A DNA stretch of 33,979 bases, from contig NZ_BAEX01000031.1 in the NCBI RefSeq assembly GCF_000246945.1, positions 1-33,979 on the forward strand, given 5' to 3'. Shown here piece by piece: positions 23,556 to 32,374 of the stretch. This stretch comes from Myroides injenensis M09-0166 (lineage in GTDB: Bacteria > Bacteroidota > Bacteroidia > Flavobacteriales > Flavobacteriaceae). Made by a program: the position numbers and the translations under genes. How positions within the stretch are numbered: the first letter of the stretch is position 1; every line of letters begins with the position of its first letter. The notes beneath the pieces are model-generated. The model worked only from the letters and a program-made list of their open reading frames with translations. It had not been told where the DNA came from and did not search any database.

Positions 23556-25808
23556 CTAAAAAATATTATAACGAACCCCCAAGAAACCACGTATACCTTG
23601 CATCGGAGTATAACTATAATCATTAGGTTCAAATATCACATCATTTCTTCCTGCAGGTGGTGTAACACCGTTACCTGGTTCTCCAAATGGATCCCACCAT
23701 CTTGCAATAGCATCTCCTTTTGGAAGCGTGTTAAACAAGTTTTTTACACCTCCATAGATTTCGATCCCATTACTAAATTTCTTAGTAACCTGAACGTTTG
23801 CAAGCATTGTCCAAGGAGAGTATTCTGGACGGTAATCATCTTCCACTCTAGGTAAACGCATAGGTCCTTTCCAGTCACCAGTTAAATCAGCACTAAATCC
23901 TCTACCGAAATCATAACTAGCGATAATATTACCAGACCATTTTGGTGCGTGATAAAGCTGCTCTCTATCTCCATCTTCCTTTCTATATACATCCATATAT
24001 GTTGCGCCTGCCATTAACTTTAAAGGTATATCAAATGTTAAATCAACATTTAGGGAAACACCTTGCGAAATAGCATGACCATCTAAGTTTGCATAATAAA
24101 TTTTAGTTTGATCTGTATCAGTATCAGCATCAATTTTATTTGTGAAATAGGTATAGAATCCATTAATATCAAAATTAAATACACCAAAATCAGCAGGTAC
24201 TTTAAACGTATAATTTAAGTTTGCATTATATGATTTTTCAGGATCAAGTTTCTCTGCAAAAACTACTTCTCTTGCTCCAGTTAACGCTCTGTGATCCTCT
24301 GTAAAAACATTTACTACACGGAACCCAGTTCCAAAACTAGCGCGAAGTGTATGATGCGGATTTGGCGTAAACTTATATCCTACTCTAGGTGAATGAATAG
24401 AATGGTGATCTTCATCGTAATCATATCTATAACCTAATAATAACTTATTAGTCTCGTTTAATTTCCACTCATCTTGAATAAATACACCAGGTATAGAACG
24501 TTTGTCTGGATCATTTTTTACTAATCCATTTTCATCATAAATACCAGTACCGCGAGTATTATCATCGTAATAAGTATACTTAAACGATGCTCCTAATAAC
24601 AAACTATGATTGCCTATTTCTTTATCCCAATAAGCTTGCGCAAAAGCTATTTGCTGTTTTGCATCATAAGATTCTGGACCATACATAGAGTTTTGCTCAT
24701 GGAAAGTATAAGAAAACTGCGTGAATATTTTTTCTTTAACTGGCAATTGATACATACCTATTGCTTCAAAGCGGTTAGTAAAGATACTTTCTGCATATAC
24801 TTCTTCTCCACCTCTATGTTTTTTGCGTTGCCAATCTGTTTCACCTCCCCAGCGATCTTCATACACATAACGCAATGCTAAACTTGCAACACGATCTTCT
24901 TTTCTTTTTAACGAGAACTTATTAAATAAAGAAACACGATCTTGCAATGTAACGTCTGTAAAGCCATCGTTATTCTTATCTTTTCGCTCACCAAATTTAA
25001 AATAGTTACCTCCAAAAAGTCCATTAACCTTTTTACCTAACTTATATCCTGCACCTAGATTAAAGTTATTCTCTAACCAAGTAGTAGTATACATATCTAC
25101 ACTTAATCTTGCAGCTTTCTCAGGATCTTTAGTAATTACATTAATAATTCCACCCATTGCTTCAGTACCGTATAAAGATGATGCAGGTCCCTTCACAACT
25201 TCTACTCTCTCAATCATACTTGTAGGTATTCCAAAAAGTCCATATACAGTAGATAAAGAAGATACGATAGGCATCCCATCTATTAAAATCATTGTATAAG
25301 GTCCTTCCATACCATTAATGTGAATATCACCAGTATTACAAACGTTACAATTTAATTGAGGTTGCACACCGTTAATCATTTGCACTGCATCGAATAAACT
25401 CGCTGTGGGGTTCTTTTCAAAAAAAGCAGGAGTATAAATCTCTACTGGCACAACTGATTCTGATTTTAAAACAGGTTTTAATGTCCCTGAAATTACAATT
25501 TCATCAAGGCTAGAATCTTCTTTTAAATCAAAATTGACTACTAAAGTTTCCCCTGTTTTTAGAGTAATTCTTTTTCTATGTTTCTGATACCCTACAAATT
25601 CACTACTAATAACGTATGAACCTTCTTTAAGGCCCTCTAAATGATAATTACCGCTTTCATCAGCAGTATCTCCTTTTAGTGTTCCTTCAATTACGACAGT
25701 TGCATAAGGTAAAGTTACACCCTGAGAAGTAACTTGTCCTTTTACAATTTGTGCCTTTAAAGAAAACACAGATAAAAGAGTGACTAAAAAACTTATTGCT
25801 ATTCGCAT
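23556..25808 (-). CDS. TonB-dependent receptor with CxxC plug motif, metal-regulator linked
   Basis: Outer-membrane receptor of 750 residues, CirA-like in layout. Domains: signal peptide (1-20), carboxypeptidase-like domain (about 22-95), TonB-box-like LDEIVISGT (101-109), plug (about 118-235) and a barrel ending VRYNIF. The plug carries NCNVCNTGD with Cys154 and Cys157, then the conserved MILIDGMP and GTEAMGGIINVI segments. The gene is transcribed away from a DtxR/MntR-type regulator and is followed by a periplasmic thioredoxin-fold gene, so metal or metal-complex uptake under metal control is likely. The ligand is not known. It is only distantly like the two siderophore receptors in this window. 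Confidence 0.92.
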   Translation of the reverse strand: MRIAISFLVTLLSVFSLKAQIVKGQVTSQGVTLPYATVVIEGTLKGDTADESGNYHLEGLKEGSYVISSEFVGYQKHRKRITLKTGETLVVNFDLKEDSSLDEIVISGTLKPVLKSESVVPVEIYTPAFFEKNPTASLFDAVQMINGVQPQLNCNVCNTGDIHINGMEGPYTMILIDGMPIVSSLSTVYGLFGIPTSMIERVEVVKGPASSLYGTEAMGGIINVITKDPEKAARLSVDMYTTTWLENNFNLGAGYKLGKKVNGLFGGNYFKFGERKDKNNDGFTDVTLQDRVSLFNKFSLKRKEDRVASLALRYVYEDRWGGETDWQRKKHRGGEEVYAESIFTNRFEAIGMYQLPVKEKIFTQFSYTFHEQNSMYGPESYDAKQQIAFAQAYWDKEIGNHSLLLGASFKYTYYDDNTRGTGIYDENGLVKNDPDKRSIPGVFIQDEWKLNETNKLLLGYRYDYDEDHHSIHSPRVGYKFTPNPHHTLRASFGTGFRVVNVFTEDHRALTGAREVVFAEKLDPEKSYNANLNYTFKVPADFGVFNFDINGFYTYFTNKIDADTDTDQTKIYYANLDGHAISQGVSLNVDLTFDIPLKLMAGATYMDVYRKEDGDREQLYHAPKWSGNIIASYDFGRGFSADLTGDWKGPMRLPRVEDDYRPEYSPWTMLANVQVTKKFSNGIEIYGGVKNLFNTLPKGDAIARWWDPFGEPGNGVTPPAGRNDVIFEPNDYSYTPMQGIRGFLGVRYNIF

Positions 25809-25845
25809 AAAAAAATATTTAACTTAACTTAATATTAATTTTAGG

Positions 25846-25888
25846 CAAAGCTAAAAATTTATTTATAAATAAAAAAAATGTAACTTTG
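25846..25888. promoter_or_regulatory. divergent promoters with a central 16-bp palindrome
   Basis: TAGCTTTG on the minus strand (25846-25853) serves the TonB receptor; TAACTTTG on the plus strand (25881-25888) serves the regulator. Between them lies the perfect palindrome TTTATTTATAAATAAA (25858-25873), five to seven bases from each -7 element. Neither has a clear TTG at -33. A metal-regulator dimer bound here could control both genes. Confidence 0.6.
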
Positions 25889-25910
25889 TTTTTAAATAAA
25901 AAAAATCTCT

Positions 25911-26567
25911 ATGCTTACTTATTCAGAAGAGAATTACCTAAAAACAATTTTTCATTTGTCTCAAGGACAAAAACAAGGTATATCAACAAATGCAATTGCG
26001 GCTAGGATAGAAACTAAGGCTTCTTCCGTTACTGATATGATAAAGAAGCTAAATGACAAGAAATTAATCACTTACCAGAAATATCAAGGAGTAACTTTAA
26101 CTTCCGAAGGACTATTAGCTGCAAAAATGATAGTGCGAAAACACCGTCTTTGGGAAGTGTTTTTAGTAGAAAAACTTGGGTTTAACTGGGATGAAGTCCA
26201 CGATGTTGCAGAAGAATTAGAACATATAAAATCTGAAAAATTAATTAATAAATTAGATGCATATCTTGGTTATCCTTCTGAAGACCCTCATGGAGACCCA
26301 ATTCCAAACAAAAAAGGAGAAATAAAACAAATAGAAAAGAAACTATTATCAGACATAAAACCAAATACTAAAACAGTATGCGTGGGGGTAAAAGATTCTT
26401 CTTCAGAATTTCTACAATATCTAGATAAACAAAAAATCGCTTTAGGTAGTGAAATCGAAATCTTAGAGATCGAACCTTTTGATCAATCTTACACCATTAG
26501 AGTGAATGATCACGATATTACAGTTACTAAAAAAATAGCAAGTAACTTATTTGTCAAAGGAAAGTAA
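25911..26567 (+). CDS. DtxR/MntR-family metal-dependent transcriptional regulator
   Basis: Metalloregulator of 218 residues: N-terminal winged helix (about 1-70, NAIAARIETKASSVTDMI), metal-binding and dimer domain (about 71-140) and a FeoA/SH3-like domain (about 150-215). Ligand counterparts by DtxR alignment: ancillary site His78, Glu82 and His97; primary site Glu101, Glu104 and His105. Glu at the DtxR Cys102 position is MntR-like, but position 8, Asp in MntR, is Asn here. It would repress metal uptake when Mn or Fe is plentiful. It is divergent from the TonB receptor across a palindrome. Its own terminator lies at 26662-26708. Mn versus Fe is undecided. Confidence 0.9.
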   Translation: MLTYSEENYLKTIFHLSQGQKQGISTNAIAARIETKASSVTDMIKKLNDKKLITYQKYQGVTLTSEGLLAAKMIVRKHRLWEVFLVEKLGFNWDEVHDVAEELEHIKSEKLINKLDAYLGYPSEDPHGDPIPNKKGEIKQIEKKLLSDIKPNTKTVCVGVKDSSSEFLQYLDKQKIALGSEIEILEIEPFDQSYTIRVNDHDITVTKKIASNLFVKGK

Positions 26568-26661
26568 CAAGATCAAAACCTAAATAAGATCGTCATTACT
26601 ATTTCCTTGCTGGTAATCTATCTTACATAGATATTTAATAACTTACTTTTTATAGAAGAAC

Positions 26662-26708
26662 ATAACTTAGAATTATAAACTAATAATTATAACTCTAAGT
26701 TATTTTTC
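26662..26708 (+). terminator. terminator of the metal regulator gene
   Basis: ATAACTTAGA (26662-26671) pairs with TCTAAGTTAT (26694-26703), with further A/T pairing inside, followed by TTTTT. It lies about 95 bases after the stop codon. Confidence 0.7.
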
Positions 26709-26881
26709 TATTATAAAAAGCCTCTACTTATTTTAATAGTCCCCTATCTGTGTCAGCATACAAAATTTAAATAAAAACAATTCTACATTTCAAATAGTAG
26801 CAAAAAAGCACTAATATCAATTTTAAGTGTTATTTTTTTCATAGAAAGGACAAAAGACCTATCATTCAGCTTAATATTTAA

Positions 26882-26889
26882 TAATTTTG
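26882..26889 (+). promoter_or_regulatory. candidate promoter of the OYE-MFS operon (-7 element)
   Basis: TAATTTTG matches TAnnTTTG, 20 bases before the ATG; no TTG at -33. The remaining 26568-26909 gap holds only the regulator's terminator. Confidence 0.5.
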
Positions 26890-26909
26890 CAAGGCTAAAC
26901 TCCACAACT

Positions 26910-27974
26910 ATGAAACATCTATTTACAACATTACATTTAAAAACACTAACAATTCCAAATCGAATTGTTGTTTCTCCAATGTGTCAATATTCCGCAACTG
27001 AAGGCTTCGCTAACGATTGGCATTTAGTACATCTAGGACAATTTGCTATCGGCAAAGCAGGTGCTATAATACAAGAGGCTACTGCTGTAGTACCTGAAGG
27101 ACGTATTTCATACAGTGATCTTGGTATTTGGTCTGACGAACATATTGAGTTTTTAACTCGTATCACATCTTTCATAAAAAGCCAAGGTACAATTCCGGGT
27201 ATTCAGCTTTCACATGCTGGTAGAAAAGCCAGTGGCGAAAAACCATGGTTAGGCAGAAAGCAATTTGCACCTACTCATGAGAATGGATGGCAAACAGTAG
27301 GACCATCAGAAATTCCTTTTAACGAAAATGACTTAAAACCTCATGCTCTAACAATAGCAGAAATCGAAGAGATAGTCATTGCATTCAAGCAGGCAACTGT
27401 TAGAGCCATCAAGGCAGGATATGAAATAATAGAAATACATGGTGCACATGGTTATTTATTCCACCAATTTTTATCCCCATTAATCAACGATCGAAAAGAT
27501 AATTATGGGGGAAGTTTTGAAAACAGAATACGATTCCTCATTGAAGTAATAGATGCAATCAAACCAATATTAACCACACAATCATTGTGGGTAAGAATTT
27601 CTGCTGATGACTGGGCTGCAGGAGGGTGGTCGCTGGAAGAGAGCGTCAAACTAGCCAAGATATTACAAGAAAAAGGTGTAGAAGTAATAGACGTAAGCTC
27701 TGGAGGCGCAGTAAGCTTTCAGAAAATAAAAGTAGAACCAAACTATCAGGTTCACTTTGCCGAAAAAATAAAAAAAGAAACCAATTTGATTGTGGGTACT
27801 GTAGGATTAATTAAATCTGGACAACAGGCTGAAGAAATTTTAGAGCACGACAAAGCAGATTTTGTTCTAGTTGGCAGACAGTTTTTAAGAGATCCTCATT
27901 TTGTTTTGCAAGCAGCAGCAGACTTAAATGTGGATATTCCTTGGGCTAATCAATATGATAGAGCTAAAAATTAA
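26910..27974 (+). CDS. NADH:flavin oxidoreductase, Old Yellow Enzyme family (YqjM/NamA-like)
   Basis: FMN-dependent ene-reductase of 354 residues, cytoplasmic. Features of the YqjM class: Cys25 and Tyr27 in SPMCQYSA, HAGRKA (about 102-107), the substrate-binding pair His177 and His180 in IHGAHGYL, and the FLSPLINDRKDNYGG segment (about 187-201). The late VGTVGLI and VGRQFLRDP segments bind FMN phosphate. It would reduce activated C=C bonds of unsaturated aldehydes, ketones or nitro-compounds using NAD(P)H. It precedes an MFS exporter by 48 bases with no terminator, so the two may form a detoxification operon. Confidence 0.92.
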   Translation: MKHLFTTLHLKTLTIPNRIVVSPMCQYSATEGFANDWHLVHLGQFAIGKAGAIIQEATAVVPEGRISYSDLGIWSDEHIEFLTRITSFIKSQGTIPGIQLSHAGRKASGEKPWLGRKQFAPTHENGWQTVGPSEIPFNENDLKPHALTIAEIEEIVIAFKQATVRAIKAGYEIIEIHGAHGYLFHQFLSPLINDRKDNYGGSFENRIRFLIEVIDAIKPILTTQSLWVRISADDWAAGGWSLEESVKLAKILQEKGVEVIDVSSGGAVSFQKIKVEPNYQVHFAEKIKKETNLIVGTVGLIKSGQQAEEILEHDKADFVLVGRQFLRDPHFVLQAAADLNVDIPWANQYDRAKN

Positions 27975-28022
27975 TTACTACTCAAACAACAAATACTAAA
28001 AAAAATAAACTCAATAAATAAA

Positions 28023-29186
28023 ATGAAGAAAAGTTTAATTGCCCTAGCAATAGGTGGCCTAGCAATAGGAATGACAGAATTTTCAATGATGGGATTGCTC
28101 TCGAATATTGCAGATGATTTAAAGATATCTATTCCTACCGCTGGAAATTTTATTTCTATTTATGCTATTGGAGTAGTTATTGGCGCACCATTGCTTGTGA
28201 TGTCTTCTAATAAATATGCTCCTCACAAAGTGCTAATGGCATTAATGCTAATGTTTTCACTTTTCCACACTCTTTTTGTTCTGTCACCTAATTACACGAC
28301 ATTATTAATTACGAGATTTATGTCAGGCTTGCCTCATGGTGCATTTTTTGGCGTTGGATCAGTTGTGGCAACTCGATTAGCAAATCCAGGAAAAGAAGCT
28401 CAAGCTGTAGCAATAATGTTTGCAGGGTTAACCACTGCAAACTTATTAGGAGTACCGATTACAACCTATATAGGACAAGAATATTCGTGGAGGGTTTCGT
28501 ACGGGATTATTGCTACATTAGGTATTATTTCGACTATAGCAATTTCACTTTGGGTACCTAAATTACACGCAGATACAGCTACTAACACAAAAAAGCAAAT
28601 GGCGTTTTTCAAAACACCAATTGCATGGGTATTAGTAGCCTTAATTTCGATCGGTACTGGTGGACTTTTTGCATGGATTAGTTACATTAAGCCCATGATG
28701 ATGAATATTGCCCTAATTCCAGAAGCTAATATTCCTTTAGTGATGACACTTGTAGGACTTGGAATGTTTTTCGGAAACTTTGTTGGAGGTAAGATTGCAG
28801 ATACTTTTTCACCATCGAAGGCTGTTATCTTCTCTTTTCTTGCCATGGCGATATGTTTAATTATCGTTTACTATACGGTTCATATTCAGTGGATGGCTTA
28901 TGTAATGTCATTAGTAACAGGTTTAGTAGCGTTTACTATTGGTTCACCATTACAAATGATGTTAATAAAAAGTGCTAAAGGGTCAGAAATGCTTGCTGCA
29001 TCTGCTGGACAGGCATCTTTTAATATCGGTAATGCCATAGGTGCTTCTTTAGGTGGACTACCTATTACGTTAGGATTGGGATATAATTCTCCAGAATTAG
29101 TAGGTACAGGTTTAGCATGTTGTGGAGCTGTTTTAGCCATAACATTTGTAAGAATGCAAAAAAAACTAAAAGCTCAAGAAAACTAA
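28023..29186 (+). CDS. MFS transporter, DHA1/AraJ-like exporter
   Basis: Inner-membrane major facilitator of 387 residues with about 12 helices. The N-terminal segment GMTEFSMMGLLSNIADDL is typical of the AraJ/YdhP group of drug:proton antiporters or sugar-efflux proteins. LITRFMSGLPHGAFFGVG (about 98-115) is the usual motif after helix 3, and a cytoplasmic linker (about 180-197) separates the two halves. It lies 48 bases after the OYE gene and 70 bases before aspS. Substrate unknown; with the neighbour it may export an electrophile or its product. Confidence 0.9.
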   Translation: MKKSLIALAIGGLAIGMTEFSMMGLLSNIADDLKISIPTAGNFISIYAIGVVIGAPLLVMSSNKYAPHKVLMALMLMFSLFHTLFVLSPNYTTLLITRFMSGLPHGAFFGVGSVVATRLANPGKEAQAVAIMFAGLTTANLLGVPITTYIGQEYSWRVSYGIIATLGIISTIAISLWVPKLHADTATNTKKQMAFFKTPIAWVLVALISIGTGGLFAWISYIKPMMMNIALIPEANIPLVMTLVGLGMFFGNFVGGKIADTFSPSKAVIFSFLAMAICLIIVYYTVHIQWMAYVMSLVTGLVAFTIGSPLQMMLIKSAKGSEMLAASAGQASFNIGNAIGASLGGLPITLGLGYNSPELVGTGLACCGAVLAITFVRMQKKLKAQEN

Positions 29187-29231
29187 ATTATATTATTTGA
29201 ACGATATCCTCCTTCATTCACAATAAGTTTA

Positions 29232-29239
29232 TAAATTTG
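29232..29239 (+). promoter_or_regulatory. candidate aspS promoter (-7 element)
   Basis: TAAATTTG, 17 bases before the aspS ATG; no TTG at a suitable distance. No terminator separates the MFS gene from aspS, so read-through is possible. Confidence 0.45.
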
Positions 29240-29256
29240 TAGAAATATTTTTAACA

Positions 29257-31008
29257 ATGTATAGAACGCATAATTGCGGAGCCTTAAGAGCTTCGGATAT
29301 TAATACAGAAGTTACCCTATCAGGATGGGTAAGCAAGCATCGCGACAAAGGTTTTATGATTTGGGTTGATTTACGTGACCGTTACGGCATTACCCAATTA
29401 ATATTTGATGCTGACAGAACTGAGAAATCAGTTTTCGAAGCAGCAAAAAACCTAGGTAGAGAGTTTGTTATCCAAGTAACAGGAAAAGTAATTGAGCGTG
29501 CTTCTAAGAACCCTAATATCCCTACAGGGGATATTGAGATTTTAGTAGAATCGCTAAAAGTGCTTAATGAATCGAGTGTTCCTCCTTTTACAATCGAAGA
29601 TGATACTGATGGTGGAGAAGATATTCGTATGAAATATCGTTATTTAGATATTCGAAGAAATCCAGTTAAAAACAATCTGCTTTTCAGACATAAAGTTGCG
29701 CAAGAAGTTAGAAATTATCTTTCTGCTCAAGATTTCTGCGAAGTAGAAACTCCATATTTAATTAGTTCTACTCCTGAAGGTGCACGCGATTTCGTAGTTC
29801 CTTCTAGAATGAACCCAGGTGAATTTTATGCATTACCCCAATCTCCACAAACTTTCAAACAATTATTGATGGTTGGTGGAATGGATAGATATTTCCAAAT
29901 TGTGAAATGTTTCCGTGATGAGGATCTACGTGCTGATAGACAACCTGAATTTACACAAATCGACTGTGAAATGGCTTTTGTTGAGCAAGAAGATGTTATG
30001 GATACTTTCGAAGGTATGACAAAATATTTACTAAAAACTATTCACGGTATTGAAGTAGATAAATTCCCTCGTATGACGTATGAGGAAGCTATGAGAAAAT
30101 ATGGTAATGACAAACCGGATATTCGTTTTGGAATGGAATTCGGTGAGTTAAATGCTGTTGCGCAACATAAAGACTTTGGAGTATTCAATAGCGCAGAATT
30201 AGTAGTGGGTATTGCTGTACCGGGTGCTGCGAGCTATTCTCGTAAAGAAATTGATGCACTAATCGACTGGGTAAAACGCCCACAAGTAGGTGCTTCAGGA
30301 ATGGTATATTGTAAGTGTGAAGCTGATGGTACTTTTAAATCTTCTGTAGACAAGTTTTACGACCAAGAAGATCTTAAAAAATGGGCAGAAGCGACTGGTG
30401 CTAAAGCTGGCGATTTAATCTTAATACTATCTGGTCCAGCTAATAAAACTAGAGCTCAATTAAGCGCACTACGTATGGAACTAGCTAATCGTATAGGATT
30501 GAGAAAATCAAATGAATTTGCTCCATTATGGGTAATAGATTTCCCTCTTTTTGAATATGACGAAGAAGCTGGCCGTTATTTTGCAATGCACCATCCTTTT
30601 ACTTCTCCAAAAGTGGAAGACATTCCTCTATTAGAAACTGATCCAGGAAAAGTACGTGCAAATGCGTATGATATGGTATTAAACGGTAATGAAATTGGTG
30701 GTGGTTCTATCCGTATTCACGATAAAGCAACCCAAGAATTAATGTTCAAACACTTAGGATTCACTAAAGAAGAAGCTGAAAAGCAGTTCGGATTCCTAAT
30801 GAATGCGTTCCAATATGGAGCTCCTCCTCACGGTGGTTTAGCATTTGGACTAGATCGTTTAGTTGCTATATTAGGTGGACAAGAAACAATTAGAGACTTT
30901 ATCGCGTTCCCAAAAAACAATTCAGGTCGCGACGTAATGATTGATGCACCTGCTACAATTACACCAGAACAATTAGATGAACTTCACATAACTGTGAAAC
31001 AACAATAA
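29257..31008 (+). CDS. aspS: aspartyl-tRNA synthetase
   Basis: Class IIb aminoacyl-tRNA synthetase of 583 residues, charging tRNA-Asp in the cytoplasm. N-terminal OB-fold anticodon-binding domain (about 1-110, [20 protein letters not shown]), catalytic domain with motif 2 [16 protein letters not shown] (about 219-234) and motif 3 GLAFGLDRL (about 528-536), with the bacterial GAD insertion domain (about 290-400) between them. Length is normal for bacterial AspRS. The start [10 protein letters not shown] matches family N-termini. It is convergent with pth across a shared terminator. Confidence 0.97.
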   Translation: MYRTHNCGALRASDINTEVTLSGWVSKHRDKGFMIWVDLRDRYGITQLIFDADRTEKSVFEAAKNLGREFVIQVTGKVIERASKNPNIPTGDIEILVESLKVLNESSVPPFTIEDDTDGGEDIRMKYRYLDIRRNPVKNNLLFRHKVAQEVRNYLSAQDFCEVETPYLISSTPEGARDFVVPSRMNPGEFYALPQSPQTFKQLLMVGGMDRYFQIVKCFRDEDLRADRQPEFTQIDCEMAFVEQEDVMDTFEGMTKYLLKTIHGIEVDKFPRMTYEEAMRKYGNDKPDIRFGMEFGELNAVAQHKDFGVFNSAELVVGIAVPGAASYSRKEIDALIDWVKRPQVGASGMVYCKCEADGTFKSSVDKFYDQEDLKKWAEATGAKAGDLILILSGPANKTRAQLSALRMELANRIGLRKSNEFAPLWVIDFPLFEYDEEAGRYFAMHHPFTSPKVEDIPLLETDPGKVRANAYDMVLNGNEIGGGSIRIHDKATQELMFKHLGFTKEEAEKQFGFLMNAFQYGAPPHGGLAFGLDRLVAILGGQETIRDFIAFPKNNSGRDVMIDAPATITPEQLDELHITVKQQ

Positions 31009-31047
31009 AAAATAAGGGAGTTAACTTAGTTAACTCCCTTATTTTTT
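31007..31047. terminator. bidirectional terminator between aspS and pth
   Basis: Perfect 14-bp repeat AATAAGGGAGTTAA (31011-31024) with its complement (31030-31043), five-base loop, A tract on one side and T tract on the other. It sits between convergent stop codons and overlaps the aspS stop region. Confidence 0.9.
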
Positions 31048-31058
31048 TATCTAATAAA

Positions 31059-31625
31059 TTACTTTCCGTTATAAGTATTCATCGCATTGTTTAAACCTCC
31101 CAAAGCAAACTCTTGTATAGCCTTAGAAGCCATTTTAAGCCTTTCTGGCAAAACTTCTTTTTCTTGATCACTCCAAGTACCTAAAACGTAATCTACTTGC
31201 TGTCCTTTTTTAAACTCATCACTTATACCAAACCTAAAACGTGGATAAGTACTTGTATTTAATAATCCCTGAATACTTTTTAAGCCATTATGTCCTCCAT
31301 CTGACCCTTTTGCTTTAATTCGGATTGTCCCAAAAGGCAGGTTCAAATCATCCGTTACGACTAACAAATTCTCAACAGGTATTTTTTCTTTTTCTAACCA
31401 ATATTGAACTGCCTTACCGCTTAAGTTCATATAAGTGTTAGGCTTTAATAACAATAATGTTCTTCCCTTAATTTTTACTTCACACAGCGCACCTAGTTTC
31501 ACTGTCTGCCACTCTCCACCTAATTCATTTGCTATTTCATCGACTACCTTAAAGCCTATATTATGACGTGTATGTATATATTCAACACCGATATTTCCTA
31601 ATCCTACAATTAAAAACTTCTTCAT
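31059..31625 (-). CDS. pth: peptidyl-tRNA hydrolase
   Basis: Essential cytoplasmic hydrolase of 188 residues that frees tRNA from stalled peptidyl-tRNA. Visible motifs: the N-terminal GLGNIGVEY with the catalytic His21 in TRHNIGF, PNTYMNLSG (about 62-70) and DDLNLPFG (about 92-99), plus GSDGGHNGLKSI (about 109-120). The family usually has GNPG; here Ile replaces Pro. Length is normal. It has its own promoter downstream of the rplY terminator and shares a terminator with aspS. Confidence 0.96.
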   Translation of the reverse strand: MKKFLIVGLGNIGVEYIHTRHNIGFKVVDEIANELGGEWQTVKLGALCEVKIKGRTLLLLKPNTYMNLSGKAVQYWLEKEKIPVENLLVVTDDLNLPFGTIRIKAKGSDGGHNGLKSIQGLLNTSTYPRFRFGISDEFKKGQQVDYVLGTWSDQEKEVLPERLKMASKAIQEFALGGLNNAMNTYNGK

Positions 31626-31642
31626 TATATTTTAATTTGACA

Positions 31643-31674
31643 CAAAATTAATATAAATGCCTACACTATTCCAA
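31643..31674 (-). promoter_or_regulatory. pth promoter
   Basis: TAATTTTG (-7, 31643-31650) and TTG (-33, 31672-31674) with a 21-base spacer on the minus strand, 17 bases before the ATG and just after the rplY terminator. Confidence 0.65.
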
Positions 31675-31681
31675 TATTAAC

Positions 31682-31712
31682 AAAAAAAAGCGGTAGGATG
31701 AACCCTACCGCT
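31682..31712 (-). terminator. terminator of the prs-rplY operon
   Basis: Perfect 9-bp stem AGCGGTAGG / CCTACCGCT (31689-31697 with 31704-31712), six-base loop, seven or more T on the minus strand. Confidence 0.9.
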
Positions 31713-31737
31713 TCTACAAAAGTATCTCTTTTGAAAA

Positions 31738-32346
31738 TTATTTTTTCTTTGGAGTAGATTTTGCTGCTTTTGCTGCTTCTTGAGCTGCTTTCATTGCTGC
31801 ACGAGAAATTCTCACTTGACAAACTACTGTGTTATCTGGGTGTAATAATTTGTAATTATTAGCTACAACGTCAGTAACATAAAGTTTGTTACCCATGTCT
31901 AAGTTAGAAATATTAACTTCTACAAAGTCAGGTAAGTTTGCTGGTAAAGCTTTAACTTTTAACTTACGTAAGTTTAAGTTTAAAACACCACCTGCCATTA
32001 CACCTTTAGAGTTTCCTACTACTTTTACTGGAACTTCTAAAGTAATTTCTTTATCGTCATGTAATTGGTAGAAATCGATGTGTAAAATTTCGTCAGTAAC
32101 TGGGTGAAATTGGATGTCTTGTAAAATTGCGTTGAATTTTTTTCCATTTTCTAAGTCAATTACAACAGTATGCACGTTAGGAGTGTAAACCAAACCTTTG
32201 AATGCTTTTTCTTCTGCTGCAAAGTGTACTGCTGGTTCTGTTCCTCCGTATAACACGCATGGTACCATTCCAGCATTACGTAGGGCTTTAGTAGATACTT
32301 TACCCACGCTTTCTCTTTCTGATCCTTTAATCGTAATTGATTTCAT
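31738..32346 (-). CDS. rplY: 50S ribosomal protein L25/general stress protein Ctc
   Basis: Ribosomal protein of 202 residues of the long CTC type, which binds 5S rRNA. The N-terminal L25 domain (about 1-90; [31 protein letters not shown]) is followed by the beta-rich TL5/CTC C-terminal domain (about 95-185) and an Ala/Lys-rich tail ending KKK. It begins 28 bases after prs, the standard prs-rplY pairing in bacteria. No TAnnTTTG promoter is seen in that small gap, so it should be read from the prs promoter. Confidence 0.96.
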   Translation of the reverse strand: MKSITIKGSERESVGKVSTKALRNAGMVPCVLYGGTEPAVHFAAEEKAFKGLVYTPNVHTVVIDLENGKKFNAILQDIQFHPVTDEILHIDFYQLHDDKEITLEVPVKVVGNSKGVMAGGVLNLNLRKLKVKALPANLPDFVEVNISNLDMGNKLYVTDVVANNYKLLHPDNTVVCQVRISRAAMKAAQEAAKAAKSTPKKK

Positions 32347-32374
32347 TTAAATATATTTAAAAATTAATAAATTT

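Noticed and set aside
29187-29256. Possible -33 TTTG at 29196-29199 for aspS
   Set aside because: It lies 32 bases from the -7 element, too far for the 17-23 base spacing.
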